A DNA stretch of 64,000 bases from Tetranychus cinnabarinus. Its lineage: Eukaryota; Arthropoda; Arachnida; Trombidiformes; Tetranychidae. The translations under genes were made by a program, and so were the position numbers. The stretch's first letter is position 1, and each line of letters starts with the position of its first letter. The stretch is taken from contig WHVY01000004.1 of assembly GCA_022266195.1 (NCBI GenBank), positions 6,589,501 through 6,653,500 of the forward strand, written 5' to 3'. Shown here in pieces: positions 13,101-27,700 of this stretch. The notes under the pieces are model-generated. The model worked only from the letters and a program-made list of their open reading frames with translations, was not told the DNA's origin and made no database searches.

Positions 13101-16100
13101 ATTCATTGAACTGTATTTCAAAATCTGATTTGTGCTTAGACTTTTCTTCCGGAGAAATTCAGAAAAAATAGTTTTTCAGCTGTTACGCCCTGTAGACTTG
13201 TTATTGTTTTTTATTTGATGATTTGGCTTAACATTTATAATGTTTGCCTTTAAAGGTTGACTTGGTTTGTCAGTCTTAAAATGAGTTTTGAATGTAAATA
13301 TCATGTTGACTGATATACACTGTTGACCAAAGGTGTGAAGGTCAAGTGAATGTAAATGGATAAAATTATCATATACAAAAGAGTATTCAATTGAATTGAA
13401 TGAATTGCAATTGAATTAACTCGACAAAATGTTTCAAATTGAAGATAATTTGCAAGCCTGGAACCAATTTTTTCCTTAACCTTACCGAGGCAACAATTTT
13501 CACAATTTGTTAACATTAAAAGTAATACATTGTTCACTTGTTTTTATACAAGATGAGTGAATACAAAGAAGCAAAAATGTCAACATTTTCACCTTTTCTC
13601 AAGTTATTCTGGAGTGACATAAAAAGTCTTATGCTAATAAAGTGGCAAAATAAAAAATGTGTTATCAAGTATTATTACAGTTTACAGGTTTCAACACTTT
13701 TTTACCCTGGCATCATCATCTTCTTCAAATGTCTTGGTGTATATTTTAGCAGGGAAAAGGAGAGTAAAGGGAAGGCGAATGATGATGAAGACAAAAAGAT
13801 GAAAAAATGAACAAAAATTAAAAGAAGCTTAGATTCCATTGAAACATCTTTCCAAGCAAATGATGGTTAAAACAAGAGTAAAGAGTGTTTTAATGTCTTC
13901 TAATGGTATTCTTATGTCATCAAACAACCATTTTCAAGTATTCAACAAAAATCTTTTTTTTTCCTTCAACCTTTTCAATGGCAAAGGAAAAAATTTCATA
14001 TCAAATGAACAGGTTTTGGATCGTATCAACAACAGTATTGTTGACATTTTCAGTGGACTTTGTTCACATTTACAGCTTGAGCAAGTGAATTAATATCAAA
14101 TTGTTAGATAAAACTGATTCAATTTTTATTACTCCAAGTGCAGCTCTTTCACCTTGCGCTAGTTCAGAATTTTCAGATTTATTATCGAACTCGATTTAGA
14201 AATGAAATTCATAGTTGACGTCGATCTTTGGTTAAATGTTGAGCATGATTATGAAAATGTTTTACTCGAAGTAAGCCAATGGACGAAAGAAGTTGGATAA
14301 GTTCAACTAAATTTAACTTGTTGAAAGACTGTCTTAAAATTCTTATAATGAAAAAGCAATACTCAGTGACATGATGAAATGAATAACTTGGGCATAGTCT
14401 GGTGACCATTACTTTTGAAAAGAGTTGAATGATGGATGTTGATAAATATTATCATTGCGAGAAATTTGATGTTTTTCCTATTCTTTTCAACATTCCTTCA
14501 TCAAATTTGTTGAGATGAACAAAAAAGATAATGAGAAATCATATTTTCTGTTATTAAATTGTAACAAGAGTAATCACTCTTAACAATATTATTAGATTTT
14601 GCTGGTTTCATCAAAGACGAGCCAAACAGAAAGAAACAGAGAGAAGTAAAAAAAATTTCAGAATAAAATTTGATCTGAAAAAAAGTAAAAAATGATAACC
14701 ACAGAAGAGAAAAAAAATGTTGACCATAGAATTGGTTTTTCCTCTTGTTTCCTCTCGCCCATCATCTTTCACTTATTTTCACGTTTGAAGAAGAAGAAGA
14801 AGAAAAAAAGAGAATCGAAAGTAGAAATATTTTGAAAGATGAAAAACGAAAGAAGAAAAAGAAAAGAGAGAAAAAATTGTGACGAGAAAATTCTGGCCCT
14901 TTTCATCATCATTAACATGCTCATCATATTTAGACTTTCCTTTATTCTTGCCTTGATAATCAAAAGACATTCTGACGTTTTGTTTAAATTGACTGACTCA
15001 ACTGAATGAAAAAAAAGTTAACATGAAAAGGATGAACAAGAATGAAAGAGCAACTGAAGCCAACCTGAGCATAAAGATGAAGATGAACATGATTTGGCTT
15101 CATTATTTGATCCCAAACCGTTATCAGTGTTGGCAAGAAATAACAAGGTAAAAAGGGATGATGAGATGGACAAAAGAAGAATGTCATTTCTTTCCCTTTC
15201 TCTTCACTCTTTCAACCCTAAATCTTGACAATGTTTAGCATTGAATGAGATTCATATTGATTTATAGTTACCAAACTCATTCCAGGCTACTTATCCCATT
15301 GCTCATTGCTGACCGTCTCTTGGATCATTGGATAAGCCAATAATGAATCATTCAATTTACCATTAGAATCATTAACAACAATCCATTGTTTAACTAAATT
15401 CAATGCAATTTGTTAACTTCAATCTTGATCACATCAGAACTTTTCCTTTCATTCAATGGCAACTCAATTTTTCAATATCAATGTTGACCAATTTTTTCTT
15501 CCTCAACATTCCAATACAAATGAACTCCATGAAGGGAAACATCTTACAATTTCTTTTCATCTTCAACTATTCGAGTAACAATATACAAATTACTTGTTGG
15601 CTGTTTCGCTCTTTTCATCTATTCCACTCTATTATCAACAATCTTTCTGTTCAAATAATAACCCAAAATATACATATAAAGATGTAAACAAAATGACAAG
15701 CTCACTGGTTTTTTGCCTTGTTGTTGGTTCGAGTTTTCAGATAGACTTGAATAGCGAAATGCATTTTTTTGTATCATCCATATTATCATGATTATCATTA
15801 TCATCATTGTTATTGTTCAATGTTATTAATGTAATACAGAGGGAAAAAAGATAGCGATCAAATATCGCCTCACTTTTTTCTGCTTTCATCATAAATACGT
15901 AAAAATGCAACTCATTTGTTTGAATAAATTCATTTATCGTTTTTTTCTGCTTCTTTTCCATTCTTCTTTTTTTATAAATTCCCTGTTCTGTTGAATTCAT
16001 CTATTTGCTTTCCATGCTAGTCAGTCTGGATTGATGAATGAATAAAAGTGAAAAGGTTTTTCTTTTCAATTTTGGCCACGAATCAAAGAGTTTCAAGAAT

Positions 16101-19100
16101 GAAGCGTTTTTTACATAATTTTATCGAGTTGATTCGCAATTTACTAACTTGGTTTAATTTTTTGTTAATATTGGGTTCAACTTTTGTAATTTTTTCAGAT
16201 ACAAATGCATTTTAAGCTAGTTTTGCTCCAGTCAGTCCATACTTCAATTCATTGTGATTCATTTCTCATTGAACCATAAGCATTGTGAACAGTTCGCAAA
16301 TGGTCAATTCCACCACTAATACTGTTCTGTTACTAATAATTCCTGCATTTCTGCAAGTTCGGAACACACTTGGATGAAATGAATATACTTACTACCATTA
16401 AGTATCACCTACCGTGTTGGCCGCTGAGAAAAAATTGATAATAGCCTGGTTTAGATGTGGGTATACTCATCATTTCTCGGAATTGACTAGCTTTTGATTT
16501 CGAAACGACGACTAGAGTAACCTTCGTTAAGATCAACTCTCTCCGTCATTTCTGCTCAATTGCTATTAGCAGATTGTCTTTAAGATTTTGGTGGGAACTT
16601 GTGAGAGTGCTTCGGTCGAGTGAAGTCACTGTACCGGTACTTGCTAAGCTAGTGTCATAATTACATCTACAAGACATGATTGTAAGGCTATTAATCAAGA
16701 TAAACTACAATCGAATACGTAAGAATTTCGTATAATGAATACGACTATGAAGTACTTTGAATTTATAGTCTGAATAGCCGTTTTCAACAGGTAAGCTAAA
16801 TGTAAGCGACAAAATGCCAATTTGGTTGAGTTTGTTTTAAAATTTTCGTTGAGTTTTGTCTTTTTTTCATCAAGGTAAATTGTGATAACCCTTGAGGTAA
16901 CAATAAGGTTGATTATTGTCTGAAAGTCAGAATCGGTAAATATTGAAGTAAAGATGAAAAATTATCTGTAGACTTTTCTTATTCTTGAACTTTTGATTAA
17001 ATATTGAATTTTTTCGTTGAGTTTTTCATGAAATGAATGAAGGTGAACCTTTTCTTCAACTTGAACCCAGCAAAGATATTTGCTCCTTTTCACTTTTCCT
17101 TCCCTGCCTTTGCACACTTTTTTCACTAATAATAATACAATCATATTTATCTAATATTTAATAATATACTAAATAAAATATTTGAAAATGTTGAAAGTGA
17201 AAAAGTCAAGTTGAGAAAAGAAAAGAAAAGAAGGAAAATAAAGAAAATTTTGATTCAAGATTAAACCTTCAGGCAATGGTTCAAGTGTATCTTCAAAAGA
17301 TTTATAAACTCAATCAAGATTCAGCCTTTTATTTGCTCACCAATCCAATGCAATTGCAAACCAGAATAACATCAAGAAATGTTTCATCTCATCAGCATTA
17401 GTCTTTTGCTCTCATGTTTCCATCATCCTCACGATAATCCAAATATCATGTAAACATGAACTATTATGAGCCATATCAAGTTGTTGATGACTTGATGAAA
17501 CTCTCATCTCTTCATCTTCTCATATTAAAAGAGAAACGAAGACAAAACTTTATCATCAACTTCATCTTCGATTGTTGTTCAAAAGTTTTTTCGCCTTTTT
17601 TCATCTTCTTTTTTCGTCAAGTTGATTCCAATAATTTGAGCTCTAAGTGATTGTAATGATCGTGATGAGGGAAGAGATTGAATTGAGTTTACATTTTGAA
17701 TTTAATGTCAAATTGGTTTAAATTAAGGCTTAAGGCAGTTAACAAAAAGTTGAATTTTGATTGTAAGCAAAAAAGGTTAAATTCATCCAGTTTTTCACCT
17801 TAAACTGTATCAACACTGATTTTGCCCTTCCAGTTACCTCATTATTATTCAACATTTTTTTCTTTCCTCATTAATATCAATTTTTTCATCGTGAAAAGAT
17901 TCAAGAGCTGGAAGGTTTTTAAGAGCTGACTAGAGTTATTCAATCGAGTATGAAATATTTAAATGTGATCGAGTTTTTCATGAGAAAATGTGATTCTCGA
18001 CTTGAGATGCTAAATTTGAGCAGAAACTTTATTTTATTTGATACTCTTCAACTTACAATGGGTGTCTACCGTTCTAATATCTGTTAGTTTATGTTTGAAC
18101 CTTCAAGAAATTGTAATTTTTATGAATTTATCTTTCATTAGAATCCAGTATCAGGTCAGGATGCTAGCAAAAATGATACGAATTTCGAAGCTTTCGATGA
18201 CTTTTAAAGTCATTTTGCAGCCTCCAGCTTTTTGCAATCCAAGAAGCTGATACTCAAAATGAATGCTACTAGTTAAAATAAAGTTATACGATTTGCTATT
18301 CATCTATCATTTGCTTTCAAACGATTCCGAATGTAAAGTTTATAAGAATCAGATCACTTAAGTTATCGGTTTTGAGACCATATTCAACATGCCTGTGATA
18401 AACCAGCTAATAAACTGAATGAACTGTGAATAATGAACAAAACTGAAGACGAAATTAACTTTAACAGTAAAATATGCTCTTTTCTCAGATTAATGACAGT
18501 TCTCATGTTTAGAGTAATAACGATACAAGATGCATAAGTTACAAAAAGCTTCAGAACTGAAGATTGCATAAAATCTCAATGAAATGGTGGTTTAGAGCAA
18601 CTAAGTCGCTTTTACCGGAATCAATTGACATTTTGCAATCAATATGTTTCTTAGTAGCGATTCAAACCAGCCTTTTGATGAACCGCAACTTAGTTCAGTC
18701 AATCAAACGTCTTCGACACTTAAATTGCAGCAGAGATTTGAAAGTCTCAGCATAGCTAAATATTCAAAGTGTGATATTTGGTCAAACTCTCCCAATTTCG
18801 TTGAGAAACTGACTTTTCCTCAAAAAGTCTTTGCAATAATAAAACAATGTACCATTTTATATTCACAACGACATTTAGTATTTTGCTAACAATGAACATG
18901 GCAACTTAAGCACAGTTTCACCACATTTCATGACCCAAATAGTCCAAAACCTAAGTCAAAAGGCTTTTTACCTTTAAAGGTTGAAAACACGATATTATTT
19001 GAAATCAATTGAACAAAAGAAAAGAGTTTTACACAATTTTTGCATTCTACTCATTCAAGGTGCAAAACAGTAACAAAGGATGAGGTAATATCAAACCTGA

Positions 19101-22100
19101 ACCATGAACGTTTCATCATTGAAGACGAAGTTGAAAAACAAACAAAAAACAATTGAAATATTACTTGAAACAAGTATTTATCAAAGTGAACATAAACTCA
19201 TCTCAATATGTCTTCTTTGAATCACACATATTTGTAGAGAAAAGAAGGAAAAGAGCAAAAATTGTTGATCCATTCATCTTTTCATCATCCCTTCCCTTCA
19301 TCATCCCATCATCATCTTTTATCTTCATCTTTATCATAATCTTTTTTTCATTCTTTCCTCTTCCCTTTTACCATGTTTACTCGGTCAAACCGATTTTGTT
19401 AACCATTATTCATATATTGGTCCCGTAAGCATTAAAGGTTCAATATCTTTCTTCAATGTATATTTTAATATAATATCATGTTCATGTTATCATCATGTTT
19501 GTCTTATCCAAGGAATTTGTTGAAGAAAAGCGAAGAGAGAGCAAAAAAGAAGCACAAAAAAGCCTTTAAACATTTATTTCTCTTCCTTCTGCTTCCATTA
19601 ATTCAACTTTTGCATCTTTTCCTCTTCTTCTTCTTTTAAAATCATGTTTTGTTTTTGGCCTTTCAACAACAAACACTTTACAAGATGTATAAAAGTATTT
19701 TAATATATAACTTGAAACATTTTACCTTCACTCTGATTTGCCTCCCTGCAAATATTATCTCATAATATTAACTTTTGCCCTTCAAAATTGCACTTGAAGA
19801 TGAATATCTTAGAAGAGCATTTCACTCAATATTTAATGCAACAATCAAACTCGTCACTTCAAAGTGGAAAGAAAACATTGAAACAATTAAAATGTTGCAA
19901 CTAAAAGAAGATGGAAACTCAGGAAATTTCTCATTTTCTTTACCAATTATTGAATGTTTTTTTGCTATTTGATATTTGATCGGTTTAACCTTTCAGTAAA
20001 ACTTTTACTTGGAAATGGTTATCATTTACATGAACAGCGGATAAAGATGAACGTTAATGTCCATTGATTTGATAGCTTGATTCATCAACAATATCATGAG
20101 CATCAATAATACATAATTGAATAAGAGGCCAAAAAAGATTGATAAACATTAATAGATACATTTATTTGTTGGAAAACTTTATCAACCGGATCTTGGATCA
20201 AAGCGAAAACAGAAACAAAATCATTCATTCATTTCTGAGCTCTCATGGTTATATCATATTCACCAGGATTCCATTGATATTCACTTAGTTTTCTATTAAT
20301 TTCCTTTACAAACAATCAAAAGTGCAACAAAGTGAGATGGAAAAGTGTAAAGGCAAAAAATTGATAACTTTTTTTGCATTAATGCTGGCTACAGTTGCAT
20401 ATTGATGAAAAATCTCACTGGGAGTGCATCATGGATTATAGCATTTCTTTATGCTATAAAGTCAAGAATAATGTTTATCGTTGAAAACAAAAGATGGTTC
20501 AACAATTTTAATCTCTTTTTGTGAAGAAAAGGAAAAATTCTGAACATATCATCTCAAAGGGATTCTGTAATTGGAATAGCATTTGTTGTTGGTTACATTC
20601 GTTCAAACTGAAAGTCCAAGTTGAAACTTGATTTACTTCATTCAATTTCAACCAATTTTATTTACTTTTTGCCAAACTCATATCCATGTTTATTGAATAA
20701 AGCAAATTTTATCTTATCCAAGAGTCTAAATGTTATTTCTCCATCCAGAGTTTTTCAAGTTTCCTCAGAAAATTTCAGAATTTCAAGAATTCTCTAGCAT
20801 TTTAGACGTTCGACCATCAGAAAAGCTCCTTTTGGAGTTGATAAAGCTTCCAAAACGAGTTACTTCATCTTAGGTTATACAAGCAAATAAGTTTTATCAA
20901 TTAGAAAGTCAATGAAAGATCGAAATCAAGATTATTATATTTAGCATCAGTAGGCCATGAAGCAAATTTTGTCTCGAAATGCGTTCGTTTCGTTCAATGC
21001 AAATAATATTTCCAATTCATTTTGAGAGAGAAAAAAGACGGAATGATTTAACATGAAAAATCAACAAAAGGTTAATTTTAAAGTTATATAAAGTTTTCAG
21101 TGATTTTGCATGAAATTATGAGACTTGCAGAGGCTGCAAATTGATTAAACTTTCAGGGAATTCTGTAACTTGTAAAGCTTGCCAATTGCACCGCAATTCT
21201 CAATCGATCAATTGTTTGACGAGTTTTCTGTAACGTCACTCACAGAAACCAACAAATAAACTATTAACTGATTTTGTTTCCGATTCAATATTTCAATTGA
21301 GATGCTGACAAGCATGAGAATCTGATGTATCAAGCTTCAATAATGCTGAGTGAGAAAACGTGAAAAATATAATCAACTGAGCATTATTGTTCACTATCAG
21401 TTTATTTCATTTCTTTTCATATTCCACTGTCAAGAGAAGGCAAAGAAAAGTCGAAAAAAAAGTAGAACACAATTCGACTGATACTCATTATGATTAGTAT
21501 GATGATGATGATTATTATTATCATTATATTACTTCAACTTGTTTATCAAAGTGTATTAATAAATAATGTGGTAAAGTAAAGTTTATTACAGGATCAAATT
21601 GTTAACGGGCAAAAAAACGGTTATTCAAGCAACAATAACTGAACAATAAAACTAATAATAATCTTCATCATAATGATAACTGTGAATAAATGAAATGCAA
21701 TTTATTTCCAGTTCTTTATTGAATAACAGCAAACTGTGAGGTTATAATTTAATTAAAGTTACTGTTGATATTTATCATGATTAACATGATAATTATAGTC
21801 ACTGTGAACGAGTAAACAAGAGACAAAAGAAAGTCCCATTCAAATGTTGGTCAAGAGTTGCAATCAAAAGTCAAGTTCAACTGTTAAATCCATTAATAAT
21901 TGTTCAACTGCAATGGTCGAAATATGCTTACAATTAGTGACTTGAAGATGATAATAAACATAATGCTTTGCTTATTAAATAATTTATCATCTTATGAGCT
22001 CTTGGAACATTATCAAACTGATTAGTCTGACAATTTATTGTCATTCAGCGAGCTTCTGCTTTTGCTTCTTTCGTCATTTAGTGTTCATAATTTATGGTGA

Positions 22101-24787
22101 AAACTCGAATCAGATTATAACTCGAGAAGCGATCAAGTCACTTGAAAACTCATCATGAGCATTGTTATCAATATTTCATTTCGTCTTTTCTCAACTTGCA
22201 ACAGAAATGGAAGAATATGTATTTTCATGTTTAGCGGTTGATTTACTTTTGTCTCGATTGATAGTCATTAGGATCATGATCAAGCTCAACCATGTCAATT
22301 CCCGTGAGATGTTATCTTCGTAGTAGCATCGTCATAACTGAGAAATTGTTTGCTTCTTGTTTTTTCCTCTTCTTTTTCCTGGTTTATATAAATAAATAAC
22401 TTTTCTTTACGGTAACTCAACTCAATTGAGACTAATAATACATCAACCTTTTATTATTATTATTATTATTTATAAATGCTACAATAATGATTTGATATAG
22501 CATAATAATGATAACAACAAAAGGTAACAGATAATTGTCATTTGTAGCTGGCCTTTTGTCAGGACTTATTTTTGTCTCTACCATTCATTTACTTTGTTGC
22601 TTTTTACATTAACCATTCATGGGTTAAGGTTGTACTGTTGGATGCTGCTACATCTACTGATCATTTGTTTGATAATCATTATTTGTTTGTTAAAATTATC
22701 ATCATCATCATCATTATTATTATAAGACATCAATGAACCGCAAACACCAAATATTCATCATTAATTATTTAACCTGAATTTACTTGGTTAAAGTTAATGT
22801 TGATCAATAATTAACCATTGAAAGCCTGTTGGTTTAGTTGCAATTCACTCTATAACAAATAAAACTGGTCAACCTTTTCCTTTTGCAAAGTTTTCAGACT
22901 TATACTGGACTGTAATCTGCAATGAAACTGTCGACTGAGAGAAATATCTTGACGAAGAGAATGTTGTTATTTCACTGTGCAACGTTTGTATCAAAGCATT
23001 TTGCTCTGAAGTCGATGTCTAAACTTGCTTGCTTTCAATAGATTTGCAAGTTACTGTCTTATTTGATTTCCGATGTAAAATTTGCTAGTTAACCAGTTCA
23101 TTTTACATTTTAGAGGTTGGTTTAACCAGCATTTAACTTATTTTAAATCTAAAACCTAAAAGTAAATCAATTTGGAGCGTTTATGTATCGAATGCAGTTG
23201 ATAATTGACTTGCAAACGCTTTGAATGCAACGCTCAAACTTGGTATAACTTGGCTAGTATTTTGATCGAAAGATTACTTCTGCAGGATATTAGTGTTTTC
23301 TTTATGCAAAAACGATCAACTTAGCCTGAAAATACGAAAGCGTCTGCAGTTCTAAGCACATAAAACCAGAGAAAATCATTCGAAAACTGGTAAGCAAATA
23401 GCATAAAGTTAACAATACAAATAGTCTTCAATTTCAATCGTTAAGAACAAAACTGCTATAACATGAAACACATTCAACTAGCATTCAATGCTAATGCCAC
23501 AAAATAATCGAAACAATAAAGCTGCATAAACCATTACTATCATGAATTAGTCTAGGGATCTGTTTACACTTTAAGTTAATTTTATCCCGAAAACCAAGCA
23601 AACATTGATGATCGAAACCTAAAATTGTTGCTTTTTATAACGCTTTTTTAACCCAAATTTAACCTTTGCAAACAAATTTCCACTTAATTTACAATAACAA
23701 TATTGATTAAGATGTTAATGAAACATTAAATTGTCATGTTAACAGTGGAATGACAAGAAAGATGATGAAGAAGCCGTGAAAACAGTGAATGACAGTTTTC
23801 GGATGAAACAAGAGTCAACCTTTTTCGTTTTCTGGTTATTTTGTATGAAAATTATTGCATTAAACTCTCATCTTCAATGATCACCACCATAACCATGATA
23901 AACATCACCATCATTATTGGAACCTTGAGTTGTTACTTTTTTCTCCATCCTTTTCAAGATGAATCTATTTTTAATTACCATTTTCACCGTCAACCAAAAT
24001 AACTTTTTTTTCCCTTTCCTTTGCTTCCTCCATCATCAACATCCTTTACACTTTCACCTAAAACAGTGAATTACAAACATTGTTATTGAACATCCCAACG
24101 TTTCCATTCCTCATCCTCATCTTGAAAATTGTGATCCTCTAATGGGTTATTAATAACAACACTTATGGATCTCTTAATGTCCAAGTCCTTTTTTATTCCT
24201 AATACTGTTCGGTCTACTGTTGAACCTGTTTTTATATCATTAATCAAATCTTAAGTTGAAATCATTTTCATGTCAATTATAACTTAACGTTTACCTTTCA
24301 AATTATAATTTGTGAACCTGAAACTCATTAAAACTATTAGTTATTGCTACTCAACATTTAATTATAACTTCATTTGGATTGGAGTACAAAGACTTATTGT
24401 TGATCGGTCAACAATTGTAACTAATTGCTCAGCTAAACTTGGCTAATTTATAAATTTATCAAAGTTACTCCAAGAGTTATTTAAAAATATACTTTAACCA
24501 ACATTCAATGGATTGATATTAATCTTTTTTCTTCCTTTCTTCTTCTTCTTCTTGCTGCTTCCAATAATTGACTTTGTCTTTTGGTCCAATTGTTGTTTAA
24601 TCCATGAATAACCACCGGATTCTGTTTCATTTCCGTTCATCAATTCATTCTGAATGCTTTTACTTTGCAACCTTTGTTCACAATCGCTTTTCTACTTTGA
24701 ATCATTGAATAATTGATGACAATGAACAACAATGATGGATCAATGGAAATGCATACAAAAACCAAACAAAATCCAATCCAACATTAG
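7180..24787. other. Long gene-free stretch (intergenic or giant intron)
   Basis: About 17.6 kb without a convincing exon on either strand. I looked for Ig-type signatures (W...DxGxYxC), since Dscam exons lie just downstream, and found none. Two patches look less AT-rich than the rest, about 7.24-8.25 kb and 16.2-16.8 kb, and could be decayed mobile elements, but no terminal repeats or protein remnants were seen. Simple repeats include a TTA run near 22452-22470 and GAA or CTT runs. The Dscam exon at 24788 starts with a phase-1 acceptor, so at least part of this stretch should be intron. Confidence 0.5.
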
Positions 24788-27700
24788 ATGAAGCTCCAAC
24801 AATACGGGAAAAATTTTACTCGCAAAGTTTAAATCCAGGTTCACCTGTAAGCTTAAAATGCTCATCGACCGGCAGTCCACTGCCCAAGATAAGATGGTAC
24901 CATTATGCTAAACCATTGTCACATACTTCGTATCGTAATAAGAAGAGAGTTTCCCACTTTGAAAATGGCTCTGATCTGTTCATCTCTTGGCTCAACATAA
25001 CCTCGATTGATCCTGAAGATGGAGGATTGTATACTTGTGAAGCCTTTAATGAGATTGGAATTGCTCGCTCATCAGCCTCAATACAAGTCACCGGTCCTCC
25101 ATTTGTCCATCCAATGGACAACATAACTCTTGGAAGTCAAGAAAGCCTAACAATCCACTGTCCATACTCTGGTTATCCAATCGAAAGCATTACATGGACA
25201 AAAGGTAAGTCAAGTCAAATCCAAGATCCTAACCTAAGAAGGTTCACTTGTTAGCACAAAAGACAGTCCAAAGACCATTGACTTGCACGTAAAATCAATG
25301 CAAAAGCATTTCTCGATAAATCAATTTTTGCATTTCTTCTGTTCGATAAATCAGTTTGATGAAATTTCATTCAATCACAGAAGCACTATTTGAAGCCAAC
25401 ATTTATAAAAAGAAACGCAAAAGCCTGTTTAAGAAGCAGAATATCAATTCTTCCATTGAAATGAATATTAATAATATGGGATCAAAAAAGTACACTCTCA
25501 ATGCTTGAGGCAACATTTCATTATCCACTCATTTTTTGCATCCTTACCTTTATAATAACCTGATATAACATGATGTACATGTGATATGTACTTGAGAGAG
25601 AGAGAGTAAAAAAAGTAAAATACAACACAAGAAAAAAAGAAATGATAAAAGTAATATTCTGTATCCAATATCCACACAACTGAACATAATTTTATTCGTT
25701 ATCCTATGTAAATTCAATTTTCATTTTCCTTCTTTTCTTTCCCTTAATATCTGATTCAGTCAAATATTAGATGTTAGCAGAAGAAGAGGCAAAAAATATT
25801 CAGATAATATTGAAACGTACATCATTTGTACCCTTAAGTCTACTTTGATAGTAATTTTACTTTTTCTCCTTCTAACATCATTCCCTTGACTGGGAGTGAA
25901 AAAACTCCAAAACATTAAAAGTTTGCTTTTGCCTTTTCGCCAATCACACAATTAAAAGTGTTGAAAGTTAAATCAATTGAACAAATTGTTTGAGGATAAA
26001 ATGTAAATTACTCCATTTCTAAGAGTTTAATTAGTCAATAAAGTCCAATAAAATACTAATGATTAAGGTTTTATTGGTAAATGGAAATGATGAATTTTGT
26101 AAAAATAGTTTTTCTTTTGTTAACTTTCGCCTTCTTTCCATTAGTTATTTCCTCCCTTCTGTTGATCACTTGTACTTGGTTATTATTCCAACACAATTTA
26201 TCCATTAATTGAATGATTGATGAACTGAATATCTGACGAGTAAAGAAGAAGAGAAAATCTTGCAGATTCTATTATTTTCTCATTGGGATTGTTCAGTTTT
26301 TCCATTGAACTTTCACGATATTTATAAACTTAACTTCACCCTTTTCACCATCAATGACTCCTTCATCATTCATCTTTTTTCATCTCTTTGCTTCTAAAAG
26401 AAGGTCGCGATTTTGTTGCTTCTCGTGGAGTTAAAAGTCATCCCAATGGCACATTGTCACTTGTTGATGCTCATTCAGAAGATGAAGGTTGGTTCAAATG
26501 TGAGGTCAGAAACAAGGAAGGTCAAACGGCAAGTGGATCACTTTACATCGACATTATTGGTAAGTTTCAAGTTGATTCACTTTTTGAATCAATCTTTTGT
26601 TTCCTTGCAAATCTTGCATTCATTAGCTTGGATTAACTTAATTTTGGAAAAATTTCAAACTCGATTCTGTTCTGTTTGCCATTTCAATGTTTATAATAAT
26701 GGATGCCGGAGTGAGAAAAGGGAAAAGTAAAGGTTTTCAAGAAGCATTTTGGGATGAGGATGATGATAAGAAAATGCATCAATCATTGATATAAGTCAAT
26801 GTTGATGACATTTATATCTCCACCTTTCTATTATATGTAAACCTTTTCTTCTTCTTCTTGATAATGATTCTCATGAGATGTTGATTTATACATTTAACGT
26901 TTTCTTGTCCAAAAATATTTGGTGATATATTTTTTTTGTTTTGTCTCTTGTTGTGTCTCTTCTTGGATAATCAGAGAAACCATCGATAAATCCATTTATA
27001 TTTGGCTCTGATCTTCGGGAGGGAATGAGAACTACTGTTGTCTGTTCAATTGGCCTTGGTGAGCCACCTTTCAGGATTACTTGGTTAAAAGATGGCATTC
27101 CCATTGACCATGGTAATCCTGATCTACGAGTTGAAGCCTTAGGAGATTTCACTTCAAGCCTTAAGATTACCGATATAAGACGAAAACACAGTGGCAATTA
27201 TACTTGTAAAGCAGCCTCAGCGAGAGCACCTGACATTTACTCAACTTTTACAGCTCAACTAATTGTTCAAGGTAAGCCAAGTAACTCAATCTATCCAAAC
27301 ATTGTCCAAATATCAATGAAATACAAATTAAAACTAATGAAACTTTCATCCAAAATTTAAACATCAATAAACATGAAACAACTTTAGCTTCAAAATTTCG
27401 TTATTACCAAAAAAATTCAATAGTCTTTTGATTAAACTCAATTCTGTAAAGATTAAGATCAAGTTGACACTTTTGCTGTAAAACAATCAAATGATGAAAA
27501 TTAAACTTCAATTTGCGAACAAGGAAAATCTGAAGATTTTTATGCAAAATAAATGGCAAGAGGTAAATTATGATGATTTTAAACTGCCTTTAAGCCTTTG
27601 CAAAATGAACATTTAAAAGATATTTGATCATTTTCTTGTCACAATAAAAATGCAAATAACCTAATGAAGACTCGACTTTATAAAAATGTGTCTTACAAAA

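Noticed and set aside
16200..16800. Less AT-rich patch considered as a decayed mobile element
   Set aside because: No terminal repeats, target duplication or coding remnant could be seen by eye.
24903..25124. Minus-strand frame opposite the first Dscam exon, and similar frames opposite other exons
   Set aside because: Antisense shadows of clear Ig-domain coding sequence.
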